This document shows, one piece after another, positions 45,158 to 56,169 of a DNA stretch of 62,882 nucleotides. The translations under genes were made by a program, and so were the position numbers. Numbering within the stretch: the first letter of the stretch is position 1; every line of letters starts with the position of its first letter. A model generated the notes under the pieces. The model was given only the letters and a program-made list of their open reading frames with translations. It ran no database searches and was not told the origin of the DNA. Source of the stretch: Kalaharituber pfeilii (taxonomy: Eukaryota > Ascomycota > Pezizomycetes > Pezizales > Pezizaceae); contig WHUZ01000158.1 in NCBI GenBank assembly GCA_015179045.1, positions 1 through 62,882 of the forward strand, written 5' to 3'.

Positions 45158-47079
45158 AATGTGTACAATGGAAGTCTCTGAATTGCAATGCCAAGACAAT
45201 TAGTCAGGTGCGTATTCTTTGCAACCACTTGCCTAAATTGGCGAGGCCCCCTGATACAGAATTGGGTGAGTATTGTCTGTACTGAAGCAATGTTTGGTAT
45301 TCTCATCACTACTACTTACCTAGTAGCTGTTTGTGTATTTTGATATATGAGTATTGTTGGTTAGGAATGAGACTAAGCAACGATTACAACGTCATCGCTC
45401 GGGAGCTTGGAGTTGCGGGAAGGATAGTCTCAGAAGCTGGGGTACATACATACATAATGTATCGATCCCTGTACTGCAACACTTCAACCCTGGTAATGTA
45501 ATGCTAGCCTGGTCGTACAACCTTAGTGTAGGGCCACATTATTACCTTGACATACTTGTAGTCTCGACAGCACATCCTTGGACTAAACAAAATGCCAGAA
45601 TAGGCAATTTTGCATGTTCGGTATCTTAGGGTTATGCAAGTCAACCAGACAATGTGAGCATATAACTGCTCTACTTAACTCTGAAAATATCTATAGGCAT
45701 TAATAGTTGGTAAGAGCCAACTTAGTACTGGAGTCCTAATCTCGCGCGCGCCAGCCTCTTGTTTGGGGATAATAACGTCACACTCAGCGCGTTCATGTTC
45801 GAGCCTGCATGAATCCAATACTACAGTTGTTCTCGAGAACAACACTGGTTACGAGACTAGTACTTTATTCAAACTTTAGGAATTTCATCCATACATAGAG
45901 ATAATACAACGCGTATTCAAGGCACCAATTTTCTGGTATCTAGCATAGCTTGGCACGGCGCGAAGTAACACTTACCTCCATCATGGAACTATATAATTGG
46001 TAGAAGTTCTGGTGGGAGTCTTTCAAAATACAAATCCCGTTAGCATTATGCAAATATGTTCTTGTCGCAAGCTGGGTAGAGACTAGAAATATATATTCAC
46101 ACGGGTACAAGTATGTACATATGGATTTCTGCTTCCGCCAAGCAATTTAGTTTCACTAAAGTGTGAAGTACGTGCACACGCTTTTAGCATGTTGCACCAC
46201 CGCAAGTAAGATTGACCCTAGTCTCTCCAGACTGAACCACAACAAATTTCATAACACAAAACGAGCCCCGATAATGTTAAGGTCTCACAAGCACCCTAGT
46301 TCTCGAGTTGGAACAGAAAAACGAAGCCACATTTGTCGAAACATGACATCCGCCACCCGTGTTGAGATGTCTATCAACATCCGCTACCCGTATGTTGCTG
46401 TTACTAATAGATATGTTTTTTCTATTACTGTTACTAATGGATACGTTTCTTCCTGTTACTGTTACTAATGGATACGTTTCTTTCTGTTACTGTTACTAAT
46501 AGATAATTCCCTCTAACTGCTGTTTCGTCTGTGTATTGGTTGCTGTTCTGTTCTTTCATTTAATATACACATGATCTACACTCCATTGCTATTATGTGTC
46601 TGAATCATGAAATAACGCCACAGTACCAACTTCACGCCACAGCGCTTAGTTGCAAGCCATGCATTCCGTTACTTCCGTACCTGCCTGATATGTTACACCT
46701 GCCTGTCTAGTCATGGTTCTGCAGTCACGTCATGCAATGCTCATTATGTATATAATCATGTTTGTTCTGCATCTCTTTGATTAATCAGACTTATTGGACC
46801 CAACGGTACGGACCCAATGGTATAGATCTTCTTTATTCCTTCAGAAGCTCTTTCTTGTTTTTTCCTACGTGACGAAGCCCTCCTTATTCTAAGTGCGAAT
46901 CCGGAATTCAGGGTCGACGTTCAGTCAACATTAAGTATAGTTCACGGTCACGCTCAAACATGTACTCTGTACAAGGGGGTGTTCACGCTAATTTCAGATC
47001 GACAAATAGGGATTCATACACAGCGGAAGTCATATTCTTGGCGATAGGGCACACATAATCCAGGGATTCAAGACATGGA
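45158..47079. other. Intergenic sequence 5' of gene B, second module
   Basis: 45158-45629 equals 14307-14781, and 45630-47079 equals 18038-19496. It has no LINE-B. The 31-bp repeat recurs at 46397-46505. No gene. Confidence 0.7.
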
Positions 47080-49859
47080 GTGGGAAGGTTAGTAGAAAAA
47101 GCAGGGGGTGGGGCTCTGTGCACAGGGTTATCTGACTTGTACACAGTGAAGTATGACAGTGATCCGGAGAATGATTTTTTATCTGGCGAAAGTTGGGAAT
47201 TAGACTTCGAGGATTTACACAAAGTCTTAATGCACGAGGAGATTGTCACGAAATTGAATCATTTGGAAGATGAAGTCGCAACTGGAAGAGGGTCCAAGAG
47301 GAGGGAAGCCCAAATTAAGTGCTATTGATGGGTTTTTTTCCTTAGCTGTGATCCTGATGACGCTGAAGGATGGTAAAAGTGTCCTGTCATATTTTGGTTT
47401 TGTCTTGGAAAAAAAAAAAAAGAAAATAAGAGCAAGTGCAGGCTGGTTTCCCTGATATCTAACCTTGTTTTTTTTTGGGTTTTGTTTTTAAAATTGGATA
47501 GTGATGTGGAATTGGAATGGGCATGTGCAGGGTAGGACTGGATTAGGTGTAGTTATGTGACGGCGCGGAATAGTTACTTTACTTCCAAGGAATAAATTCT
47601 TCCCGCATCATACGCAACCAACCTGGCTACTACCTAATTTGTTGAAAATCGAACTCGTTTAGTCGATGTCGAGACTACTTGATTTGGCGTAGGCTTACTA
47701 GTAGTGGTTAGGAGGCCAGGAGTGCTTAATTAGGGGCTATGCATCCAACTAGGAATCAGCAAGCCACCGCTAAGCCAATGTAGCACTGACGCCCTAGGAG
47801 TGGCTGTTAGTGGGCATCTGGATAAGATAAGCATCTGTGCCGTGCTGCCACCCCCGACGTGCGCATAACCCCGCGTGAGACTACAGGAGTATCCGCTTGC
47901 GTACCAGTAATATGAAGCGTTCTGTCATTTTTGATCCCTCCTATTTTGTCGGCACAAAAACACCTCACCATCCCTAGTGTTTCAATATCCCGTGAGGTTG
48001 CTCACCACAAAGTACGCTTTGGACGCGCTAGGTTCTAAGGGCGAACGGCTGGGCGGTATTAAGTATCTCAAACCGAACGGCCGTCAAGCACAGGTAACTC
48101 CCCGCAAGGAAATCCATTTAGATTTTACGAGTATAGTTGGTCGGCCAATGCGTGTGTTAGTGGACTTGGATTGTAGGGGTCAGCTTATGCAAAGTATTGA
48201 ACTGAGGTTAAAGAAGTGGAGTAATTGTTATCGGTAAGTATATCTACCCAAGAGCGAGCTCGCGCTGACGGTGGAGGATTGATTATGAGCTAATACTGCT
48301 GAGTTTATAGGTCCAAACATGCGCATCAGCTTTCCTGGCCCCTTAATGGTACAACATTCTACTTGGGGAGATCGAATCATCGATTACACTAGTTTATCCT
48401 AATGCAACCACAAAATGCGAACGCGTTCAAATGGCACGAAAATCCGGCAAAGCGTGCAAGCCAGGTGGAAGCAGGATGTAAACAAAGCATGTTGGAGAAA
48501 GAGCATGCGGAGGCTCTTTTTCTATATATAAAAGAGCTATTTAAACATCCTGAATTATCCGGAAGTGGGTTTGATCAAGAAATGAGTTTTACGAATATGA
48601 ACTCCACGTTGCAACTCAATCATCGGGCTTGGGTAACATTTCAGAGACTATTTATGGAGATGTTTGCAGAGGGATTTTATTCTGACCCTCTGGGAGAGGA
48701 ACCAGGTAAGAGCTCGGAATTGAAAGTAGTTTGCCGGGTAATCAACACTAATTAGGGATGTCTAGCCACCTGGTGGGATAATTATAAGCCTGCGTTTGCT
48801 TGCTATGATTATGGCCAGGACGAGCCGCTCGACCCCCCCATGGGAATCGATATGATGGAGTGGATATCGGAGGAATTAGATCGCCATTTCAACTCCGCAA
48901 ATATTGCATCAATTTGTGTGGCAATTGCACAGAATTTTAACTATGACTCGGAAATTCCAGACGTGCGACAACCAAGCAATGGTTTCGGTAACATAGGAAT
49001 CCTGATGGAATGCAAGCATGTCGAATCTTTATTTGAGACCTCTTGTGAGAGACGTGCATTGAGTTTGTACCGTCTGGGACTGCAGGGGAGGTAAGTTGTG
49101 CAGAGCGTATTGTAAACTCGATGTCGTGAGGTACGGCAGTGTGAGCTGATCGGATTGTGTTCCCTAGATATTGCAACTGGCAATCTTCTTGCCCTCCAAC
49201 AGCTTTAGCAAATCTGTTCCAGGAATTGAATGGATACTTGGCAGAGGTGAACGGTTCTCGACATGAAATTGCAAATATGGGACATGTCCAGGGTTATAGC
49301 ATGATTAAGCAAGTCGTTCAGCATGATCCCATGGACTTTAAAATTGCGAAAGGGATGTATACAGGGGCTCTGGGATATCCTATCTCAAAGACATTGGACC
49401 GAGTGGCCTTTATGCGAGAGAAGGACAAAGTGTGGAAAAAGGTGGGGTTAAGTGCTGAGCGGGAAGAACGACCACTGAATTTGACCCGGAAGTGCCTCCA
49501 AACGGCCGCGGATACAGGGCGTATTGGGTTTCGGATTGAGGGGGTGATATGTGTGAAAATGTCTCGTCTTCGGCAGGAAAATCGTAACTTCCACTATATC
49601 TGCGATGAGGTTTTGCTTCCTTATCTGACTTGGTAGGCGTCAAAGGGGGGGGGGTTAGATATTGTTGACGGCTTGGTGGTGTTTCCAAAGTCAGACTTCC
49701 CAGGGATTCTGATTACGTGGACCAGGATTCTGGAGCTACTTATGGGGCGGTTTATTGCGACCTACCTTCGTTTCGGAGGTTTAATGGTTCTCGAGGCGGA
49801 GATAGTTGCGAATACGGAGCGCGCAGCGGTGTTTGTTCTAACGGGGGATGTCAGGTTGG
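47080..49859 (+). pseudogene. Gene B copy 2: insertion, stops, 3' end lost
   Basis: Equivalent to 19497-21598 of the first copy. A 658-bp insertion (47321-47978) splits exon 1. Introns at 48235-48312, about 48707-48765 and 49092-49168 match copy 1. This copy keeps the reading frame where copy 1 has stops: CGT at about 49069 versus TGA, CAA at about 49182 versus TAA, and 7 bases missing from copy 1 are present near 49195. It has its own TAG (49634-49636), and the rest of the gene (~1.7 kb) is replaced by a tandem repeat. Between the two copies the ancestral frame to about residue 650 can be read. Confidence 0.6.
47321..47978. mobile_element. 658-bp insertion in gene B exon 1, unclassified
   Basis: The first module has 'aaattaagt-c-gtttcaat' with no insert. 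The ends are weakly inverted (CTATTGATGG at the left; CTAGGGATGG as the reverse complement of the right end, 8 of 10 matching). It encodes nothing I recognise. It is probably a short non-autonomous DNA element; the target duplication is unclear (TG or AGTG). Confidence 0.6.
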
Positions 49860-50445
49860 TTTGATACGGAGGCAACGTGCCCTATGTTCTTTGTCCCTTA
49901 TTTTTCTCTGTACTTTTTTGGTATTGACATAGATTTTGCGATGTTTGCTATAGTCGCAGGAAGAAGTATTGGGGGTGGACGGATGGGGCGTTCAAAGGAG
50001 GAATAGTGGGGCGGGGGTTGCAGGGTAGTTTGATACGGAGGCAACGTGCCCTATGTTCTTTGTCCTTTGTTTTTCTCTGCTCTTTTTTGGTATTGATATA
50101 GATTTTGCGACGTTTGCTAGAGTGGCAGGGAGAAGCGGTGGGGGTGGACGGATGGGATGGAAAAGTGGGGCGGGGATTGGAGGTTGGTTTGATGCGGACC
50201 CTATGTTCTTTGTCCTTTGTTTTTCTCTGTTCTTTTTTGGTATTGACATAGATTTTGCGATGTTTGCTATGGTAGTAGGGAGAAGTAGTGGGGGTGGACG
50301 GTTCAAAGGAGGAAAAGTGGGCCGGGGGTTGGAGGGTGGTTTAATACGGAGGCAACGTGCCATATGTTCTTTGTCCTTTGTTTTTCTCTGTTATTTTTTG
50401 GTATTGACATAGATTTTGCGATGTTTGCCATAGTTTGGAGGTTGG
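49856..50445 (+). repeat. ~155-170-bp tandem array replacing the end of gene B
   Basis: About four units, each with 'tttgatacggaggcaacgtg', 'ttctttgtcctttgtttttc' and 'attgacatagattttgcgat'. Hydrophobic open frames here ('FSLLFFGIDIDFA') repeat with the units; I do not accept them as a gene. Confidence 0.85.
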
Positions 50446-50458
50446 TTTGAGGCGGAAG

Positions 50459-50770
50459 CAACCAGAGAATGAACAAACTCAACCATTGTCGCTAAGGTTT
50501 TTGAGATTAGCAGCTTGCACAGCGACCACACTTGCTTTCACCAAAATCCCAAACGTAGAAGTAGCTTTTCCCTAGGGGTTTGCTCCGTTGTTTCCTTGGA
50601 TGGAGGACTCTATTCAAATGGATTCGTATAAGTAACGATAGATTCAAGTTGTAATAGGAATGAACAAACTCAACTATTGTCACGAAGGTTTTTAAGATTG
50701 GCAGCTAGCACAGCGACTACACTTGCTTTCACCAAAATCCCAAACACAGTGGTAGCTTTTCCCTTGTTTG
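50459..50770 (+). repeat. ~195-bp direct duplication
   Basis: 'gaatgaacaaactcaaccat' through 'gtagcttttccct' occurs twice (from about 50466 and 50662). Confidence 0.75.
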
Positions 50771-51377
50771 CCATCCGACTCTTCACACCTTGTCATACCA
50801 CCACATTTGTAAAAATAATAAATGATCCTTATGTTGTGGGGTTCAAATACTGCTTGTAGAGAACTGGAATTCTTGCCGAAACAGTGTAGAGCAAATGGGT
50901 TATCCTAGTGGTAGGAGCAGTCTAGAACTAGGATATAGGAGTAGTATCCTCATTTAAAATTTTGATCATGTGGATCGGCACTGAGAACATGTGTTCGACA
51001 AAGTGAAGACCCTATTTCTGGTTGCGGGTAACACCACAACAGCGGCATAAACCGTAATCTGGCATATGAGTATCAACAGCCAGTAGAGAAAGGAAGCCTA
51101 TAGTCAATAGATTGCAAGCACTAGAAGATTTATCGGAAACGGAACAGTACCCCACAAGGGGATGATGGAGCATCCCTACCGTTCGACGAGACGTTTGATA
51201 TCCACCATCGAAAACTATCAACTATGGCAGCTTGTTGGGAAGAAGAATTTTTCCCAGCCTTAGCAATGGCTCCGTGTGCTCATGGATATACATACCCTTT
51301 AGAAGCTACAAGCCTTCTGCATACACTTTGGCATGGTGACTCTACTGGCAGTACGTACTCTACCTGCGGGGGAGTAA
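50771..51377. other. Spacer, possible retroelement remnant
   Basis: No supported gene. A purine-rich 'gcgggggagtaa' (51367-51377) lies just before an LTR fragment, but the orientation of that LTR does not fit a simple polypurine tract. Unassigned. Confidence 0.4.
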
Positions 51378-51477
51378 TGTCACGGCTTGGCGTACCATGG
51401 CGGCAGAGGGAAGCTGATTACTAGTACGTATGGACGTCTAAAGGAGCCAAGATCCTTGACTACGTGCGCAAACTTTG
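51378..51477 (-). mobile_element. LTR fragment, reverse orientation
   Basis: TGTCACGGCTTGGCG... is the reverse complement of the right ~100 bp of the solo LTR at 59024-59255. It is cut off at 51477 where the inverted 90-bp segment begins. Confidence 0.8.
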
Positions 51478-51567
51478 CAGTAAAGAATAGGTGTAAAAGT
51501 CCAAATTCATTATGTCAGCTGTCCAAATTTCATCACGTCAGCTGTCCAAATACTTTCTTACATAATG
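51478..51567 (-). repeat. 90-bp segment, inverted relative to 24741-24830
   Basis: Reverse complement of the module-1 segment, containing the 'gtcagctgtccaaat' direct repeat. Confidence 0.75.
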
Positions 51568-51705
51568 AAGTTGGACACCCTATCACAAAATTTGGACTGT
51601 CTTATGGCTATCACCAGACGAAAATATGCTAGTTTCTGCCGAATACTGCATGGCGCATAAATATGCATTTATCCCCTGTCCAAATACTTATTTTTCTGTC
51701 TATGA

Positions 51706-52110
51706 TAGAGGGATTTTGCAACATCCGGGTAAAGTTGTTTGGGTAATTATTAAGTTAATTAACAGCAAGTATACCGCTTAAACCCATTTTCTTGAGAAAA
51801 CTTAGATTTCATAACAAAGCATTTTTTTACACACGCGCTTCTGTCTATAATATCTTCAGACACTCCTCTATCATTAGAGCCGAAAAAAATGCCTTCTCAA
51901 GCAAGTCGTGAAGCAAGTAATGCCAGCCAAACTATACGTATCGCGTGTGTAGCTATCGCACAGTCTCCTAAGGTTGTACCAAGAATTTTACCCAAGTCGC
52001 AATCCCAAGTTGCTTGCAAAATCCCTATTGCTGTTACGGTTATTTTTGCGCTTAATAATCATGCTTTGTAATTACCCGAACAACTTTACCCAGATGTTGC
52101 AAAATCCCTC
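51706..52110. mobile_element. MITE-like TIR element (405 bp), TA target
   Basis: The 42-bp terminal inverted repeats (starting GAGGGATTTTGCAACATC) have two mismatches and are flanked by TA (51704-51705 and 52111-52112). The TA target and TIRs suggest Tc1/mariner. It occupies nearly the same point where the first module holds an unrelated 1.1-kb TIR element. Confidence 0.93.
51889..52071 (+). pseudogene. Short ORF in the MITE, possible transposase start
   Basis: A 60-residue frame starting 'MPSQASREASNASQTIRIAC'. The Ser/Arg/Gln-rich start with 'RIACVAIAQ' resembles the helix-turn-helix start of fungal TIR transposases, but it is too short to be sure. Confidence 0.3.
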
Positions 52111-52120
52111 TAGTAAAATA

Positions 52121-52769
52121 GGGCATTTTGTGCACATTAAGTGGGTTATCCTGGTGCTGAGTCATACGTGAACTGAGTCATTCCCGTCCTAGAGTTTGCT
52201 GGCTTAGGCTTCGCTTTCTCCTCTCTCATCTCCGTACTCCTTAGAAAACAACGCCGCAGCCCCATCACGATAGCTGCCCCCTCCGCTTTCTATTCCGGCG
52301 AAACACACCTTGCAAACCCGCAAACACGCAGAATCTCGCCTTCACAGCATCCCCCCTTCGCAGCAACTGCCTTCCCCTCCTAGCTCTCAGCAGCTCCTCA
52401 GGTACGCCACGCAATACCCCCCTCACAGTCTCCCCCCCGCAGCAAGAGCATCTCACTTACAGAACTCCTCGTCGCGCACTGAATTTACGCGTGGTGAGTT
52501 CACGCGCCGCAGAAGAACTCATACACCGCAGAACTCGCGCCGATTGTACGCATGCTGAATTCCTGAGGTGTACTCACGCCTAACTTACCTACTGGCCGAC
52601 TTGCCAGCCTAACACCTTCACATTTTCACTTGCTTGTTGCTTCTTCACTTCTCCTTTCACTTTTTGCTAGACTATTCACTGTGTAAAACATTCTGTGCGT
52701 AGTGCCTGAATTTTTACAAAGTTAGCACCTTAATTATTTGTGCGCAACGCCTAATAATTTTGGTGGAAG
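52121..52769 (+). promoter_or_regulatory. 5' region of the TET/JBP-like gene, copy 2
   Basis: Near-duplicate of 26060-26716, with a few small indels (e.g. near 52455-52475). Confidence 0.4.
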
Positions 52770-54556
52770 ATGTCGGACGCGGAAGGAGAAAGGAGATTTG
52801 AGAGAGTTCGAGAGGTGAATGCTGAGGTGGAGGCAATAATGCCCATTGGGAAGCCCGGGGAGTATGCTGAAGTCTTCCACAGGCATATCCGGAGCTTGGT
52901 GAATTCGTTTAATAAGCTTCCAATTATTTCAACTACCGTTTCCTTTCAAGCCTTAATGGCTGATCAAAACAAAAAAATTAAGCGCTCTGATGTAGAGCAC
53001 GATCAACTTTTTGAATAGGCCACGTTAACGGAAGTGAGTGGAAGGTGGATGTCTTCGGAAGGTAGTGAATTACTGGTTTTTTGGAAGGGGGGATTAAATG
53101 TAAGTATGCGTTTTTTTTTTGGGGGGGGGGTTATATAACAGGCTATGACCCTATGGCAAAAATCTATATACCTGATCCGGCTGCCCTCTACGTCCTCCTG
53201 CTTTCACTCCGGTTACCTGCCGGCTGCCCTCCACGTCCTCCTGCTTTCACCCTGGTTACCCTCCGGCCACCCCCCACGTCCTCCTGCTTTGACTCCGGTT
53301 GCCCTCCGGCTGCCCTCCACGTCCTCCTACTTTCACTCCGGTTACCCGCCGGTTGCCCTCCACGTCCTCCTGCTTTCACCCCGGTTACCCTCCGGCTACC
53401 CTCCACGTCCTCCTGCTTTCACTCCGGTTGCCCTCCGGCTACCTCCGCGTCCTCCTGCTTTCACTCCGGTTACCCTCCGGCTGCCCTCCACGTCCTCCTA
53501 CTTTCACTCCGGTTACCCTCCGGCTACCCTCCACGTCCTCCTACTTTCACTCCGGTTACCCTCCGGCTACCCTTCGCGTCCTCCTACTTTCACTCCGGTT
53601 ACCCTCCGGCTGCCCTCCACGTCCTCCTACTTTCACTCCGGTTACCCTCCGGCTGCCCTCCGCGTCCTCCTACTTTCACTCCGGTTGCCCTCCGGCTACC
53701 CTCCGCATCCTCCTACTTTCACTCCGGTTGCCCTCCGGTTACCCTCAACGTCCTCCTACTCCCTCGGAGGGTAGCCGGCTACCCTCCGGTCACCCTCTAC
53801 GTCCTCCTACTCCCACTCCTCGTTTTATTTATTTGCTGTTGCGTATATATACTAACTTAAATATAGTATCCCATTGGAAAATCGGCAGGTATTCAAATGC
53901 TAAAAGATACTGTTACAGCCATTGATTCCTTAGAAGAGGAATATTCACCACCTCCTCCAGGGAAAGAGGATTGCCGTTACTCTAGAGTGGCTTTACTTTG
54001 TCAAAGACACTCTACTTTTGGAGTATATCACTTGGCATATTGGATGCAGAAAGGACATACTTTTACTCTACCTACTTTATCTAGGCATATTGGATCTGCC
54101 GGCTACAAGCAGCGGGCTGTAGGTGCTTTCTTTAATAATATTTCTCAATTAATTCAAGTTATTGGAATGCTTTTTTTAGTTATTGATCCTGATTGTTATT
54201 TACGTTATTGGAGGCTTTTTCAGGAAGATTGTTCTAATAATGTACCATGTTCTTTGCTGAACACTTCTCGTCATGCCTGTTTTTATGGACTTGCTTTATT
54301 GCGGAATACTCAAGTTGAAGCTCACAAAAACTATAATGATACTCCTGATGGTTGGGTGGCTATGTGTTGTTGGGGAAACTTTCCTGGGGGAGAGTTAGTT
54401 TTACCTGATTTAGGGATGAAGTTAAAGTTTCAGCAAGGGGATGTTATTTTTTTTCGTTCTCGTTTACTGGAGCATTTTGTTGCGGACTTTGATGGTGCTC
54501 GTTCCAGTATTGTTTTTTTTTCACATGAGAAGATTTTAAATAAAACTTGGCTTTAA
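52770..54556 (+). pseudogene. TET/JBP-family 2OG-Fe(II) dioxygenase, copy 2, stop in exon 1
   Basis: Exon 1 starts ATG 52770 and reads past the A run that breaks copy 1, but meets TAG at 53016-53018, where copy 1 has CAG. The catalytic exon is intact from about 53882 to TAA 54554-54556 (219 residues from ATG 53897). Residues counted from that ATG: His143-Lys-Asn145 (expected HxD), 'GGELVLPDLG' about 162-171, distal His193, and Arg202 for 2-oxoglutarate. A GTAAGT donor near 53100 and 'ggcag' acceptor near 53888 flank the minisatellite, but the phases do not join cleanly; GTAGTG near 53060 would fit phase. Fungal TET/JBP genes are known to spread with transposons. The Asn makes catalysis doubtful. 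Confidence 0.78.
53180..53810 (+). repeat. 43-bp minisatellite in the dioxygenase intron, copy 2
   Basis: About 14-15 units, more varied than copy 1. Near its end a perfect 22-bp palindrome (53766-53787, arms GGAGGGTAGCC / GGCTACCCTCC) marks a local inversion of the unit. Confidence 0.92.
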
Positions 54557-54700
54557 ACTCGATTAATCTTTGTCCGGCATCTCCCTGAGATGGACTGTAA
54601 TGCCCCGGTTCCATATGACTAAACTCTAGTGGAACCGGAGCAATCTGTTTTGATTTTGTGATTTTTTTTGTGGCTTAATGTATTAACTGTAGAACATTAA

Positions 54701-55354
54701 TGTCACGCGCGGCGGCGGGTGGCGGCGGGTGCTGCCTGTCACAAATCTCAATCAGTTACCCTGAACTATTTTAAGGTCCACCGGGTTCAAGGAATCTCAT
54801 TACTTGCCCACTAGCACAGTTTTGGATAATGACAAGTATACTTTTGGACAAGCAGCGCTTAAGGGTTATGATTACACTGTTTGGATAACAATAATTGTAC
54901 TGAAGGCACGGCACTTAAGGAATTACGCTTTTTGGATAACATCGATCATGCTGAAGACACGGTGCTTAAGGAAGCCTTTCTACACCTCTCTATTTCTGTG
55001 TTGCCCTCTCCTGTATTTAAAGACTCCTTTCCCACCCTGTACTCTAGACCCCTCAAGCAATAAATATATACTCTCCTGGCTATACTTTTTCCTCTATAAC
55101 TATAAGCAGCGTTCTGCTTAAACCTGTGAGCATTGCGTGGCCCGCCTGACTCGATCTGTGACTCCGTCCTGGCTACTAGCTCCCTGAGGCCGGACGTTGG
55201 CGGAGATAATGGACTGGGCGGCGGAGTAGACGGAGGATTTATTACACGTTCACTCTCATTTTATGGTTTTATTTGCGAGTTACTATTCAGTTACTGTCTT
55301 GCATGTATCTAAACCCTCGCCATAGCCTACAAGGCGGCACACGAGTAATGCAAT

Positions 55355-55387
<33 letters not shown>

Positions 55388-55404
55388 GAGGCCGGTCTGT
55401 TACA
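54701..55404 (+). mobile_element. Putative solo LTR, copy 2
   Basis: Duplicate of 28445-29129, with the same ~55-bp internal repeats (54820-54978) and nested LINE-A tail. Confidence 0.45.
55194..55383 (+). mobile_element. LINE-A 3'-end insertion, copy 2
   Basis: Same insertion as 28938-29108 (target CCCTGAGGCCGG at 55182-55193 and 55384-55395), hairpin 55316-55345. The A tail here is ~27 bases and clean, versus about 8 in copy 1. Confidence 0.9.
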
Positions 55405-55420
55405 CTGCTAAGGGATACGG

Positions 55421-55880
55421 CTGATTCAGGGTAACAGTAGTTTCGCAAGCGCTGAATGGAAGAGGCTTGACATAAGAGGCTTGCAGGAGTTCAACGGTTC
55501 CAGTTTAGCGGCAATGGCAGGTGAAAGGCAGAGAAGATCAGGTATTGAATTAGATTCATAACCTATTTACTATACAATGCCTTAGAGTTAGGGGCAATGC
55601 ACTTCTGAACCTATATATCTATATCGTTCCATGCGGAACGGTTTCCACCAATGCCTATACCTCTATATCATTCTGTACGGAACAGTTTCCTACCTATGCC
55701 TATGCCTCTATATTGTTCCGTGTAGAACTGTTTCCTACCTATAGCTATACCTCTATATCAGTCCGTGCGGAACAGTTTCCCACCTATGCCTATGCTTCTA
55801 TATCATTCCGTATGGACTAGGAATGGTTTCCCACCTATGCCTATGCCTCTATAACGTTCCGTGCGGAACGGATGGGCCTT
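55421..55880 (+). repeat. 150-bp repeat and 45-bp array, second module
   Basis: Duplicate of 29149-29620. The following 25-bp repeat is not expanded here (one to two units at 55885-55930). Confidence 0.75.
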
Positions 55881-56169
55881 GAGCTTAAGCTCAAGGCCTT
55901 CGGGTCTGAACAGGCTCAAGGCCTTCCACCAGGACGCAATGCTCCTATGGTTCCACCTATACCTATACCTCTATATCGTTCCATGCAGAATGGATAGGCT
56001 CGAGGCCTTCCAGCCAGACGAGGCTCAAGTCCTTCTGCCCCGAAGCAATACCCCCCATGGTCCTATCTATACCTATACCTTTATAGCATTTCGTGTGGAA
56101 CAGCTGGGTTGATTACAAGCGGCACAAGGTTTTTCTTCACAATTAGGAAAAAAAATGCAAAGGCCCGCC

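Noticed and set aside
50053..50412. Hydrophobic repeat ORF as a membrane protein
   Set aside because: It simply follows ~155-bp repeat units of varying length; there is no signal of selection and no equivalent in module 1.
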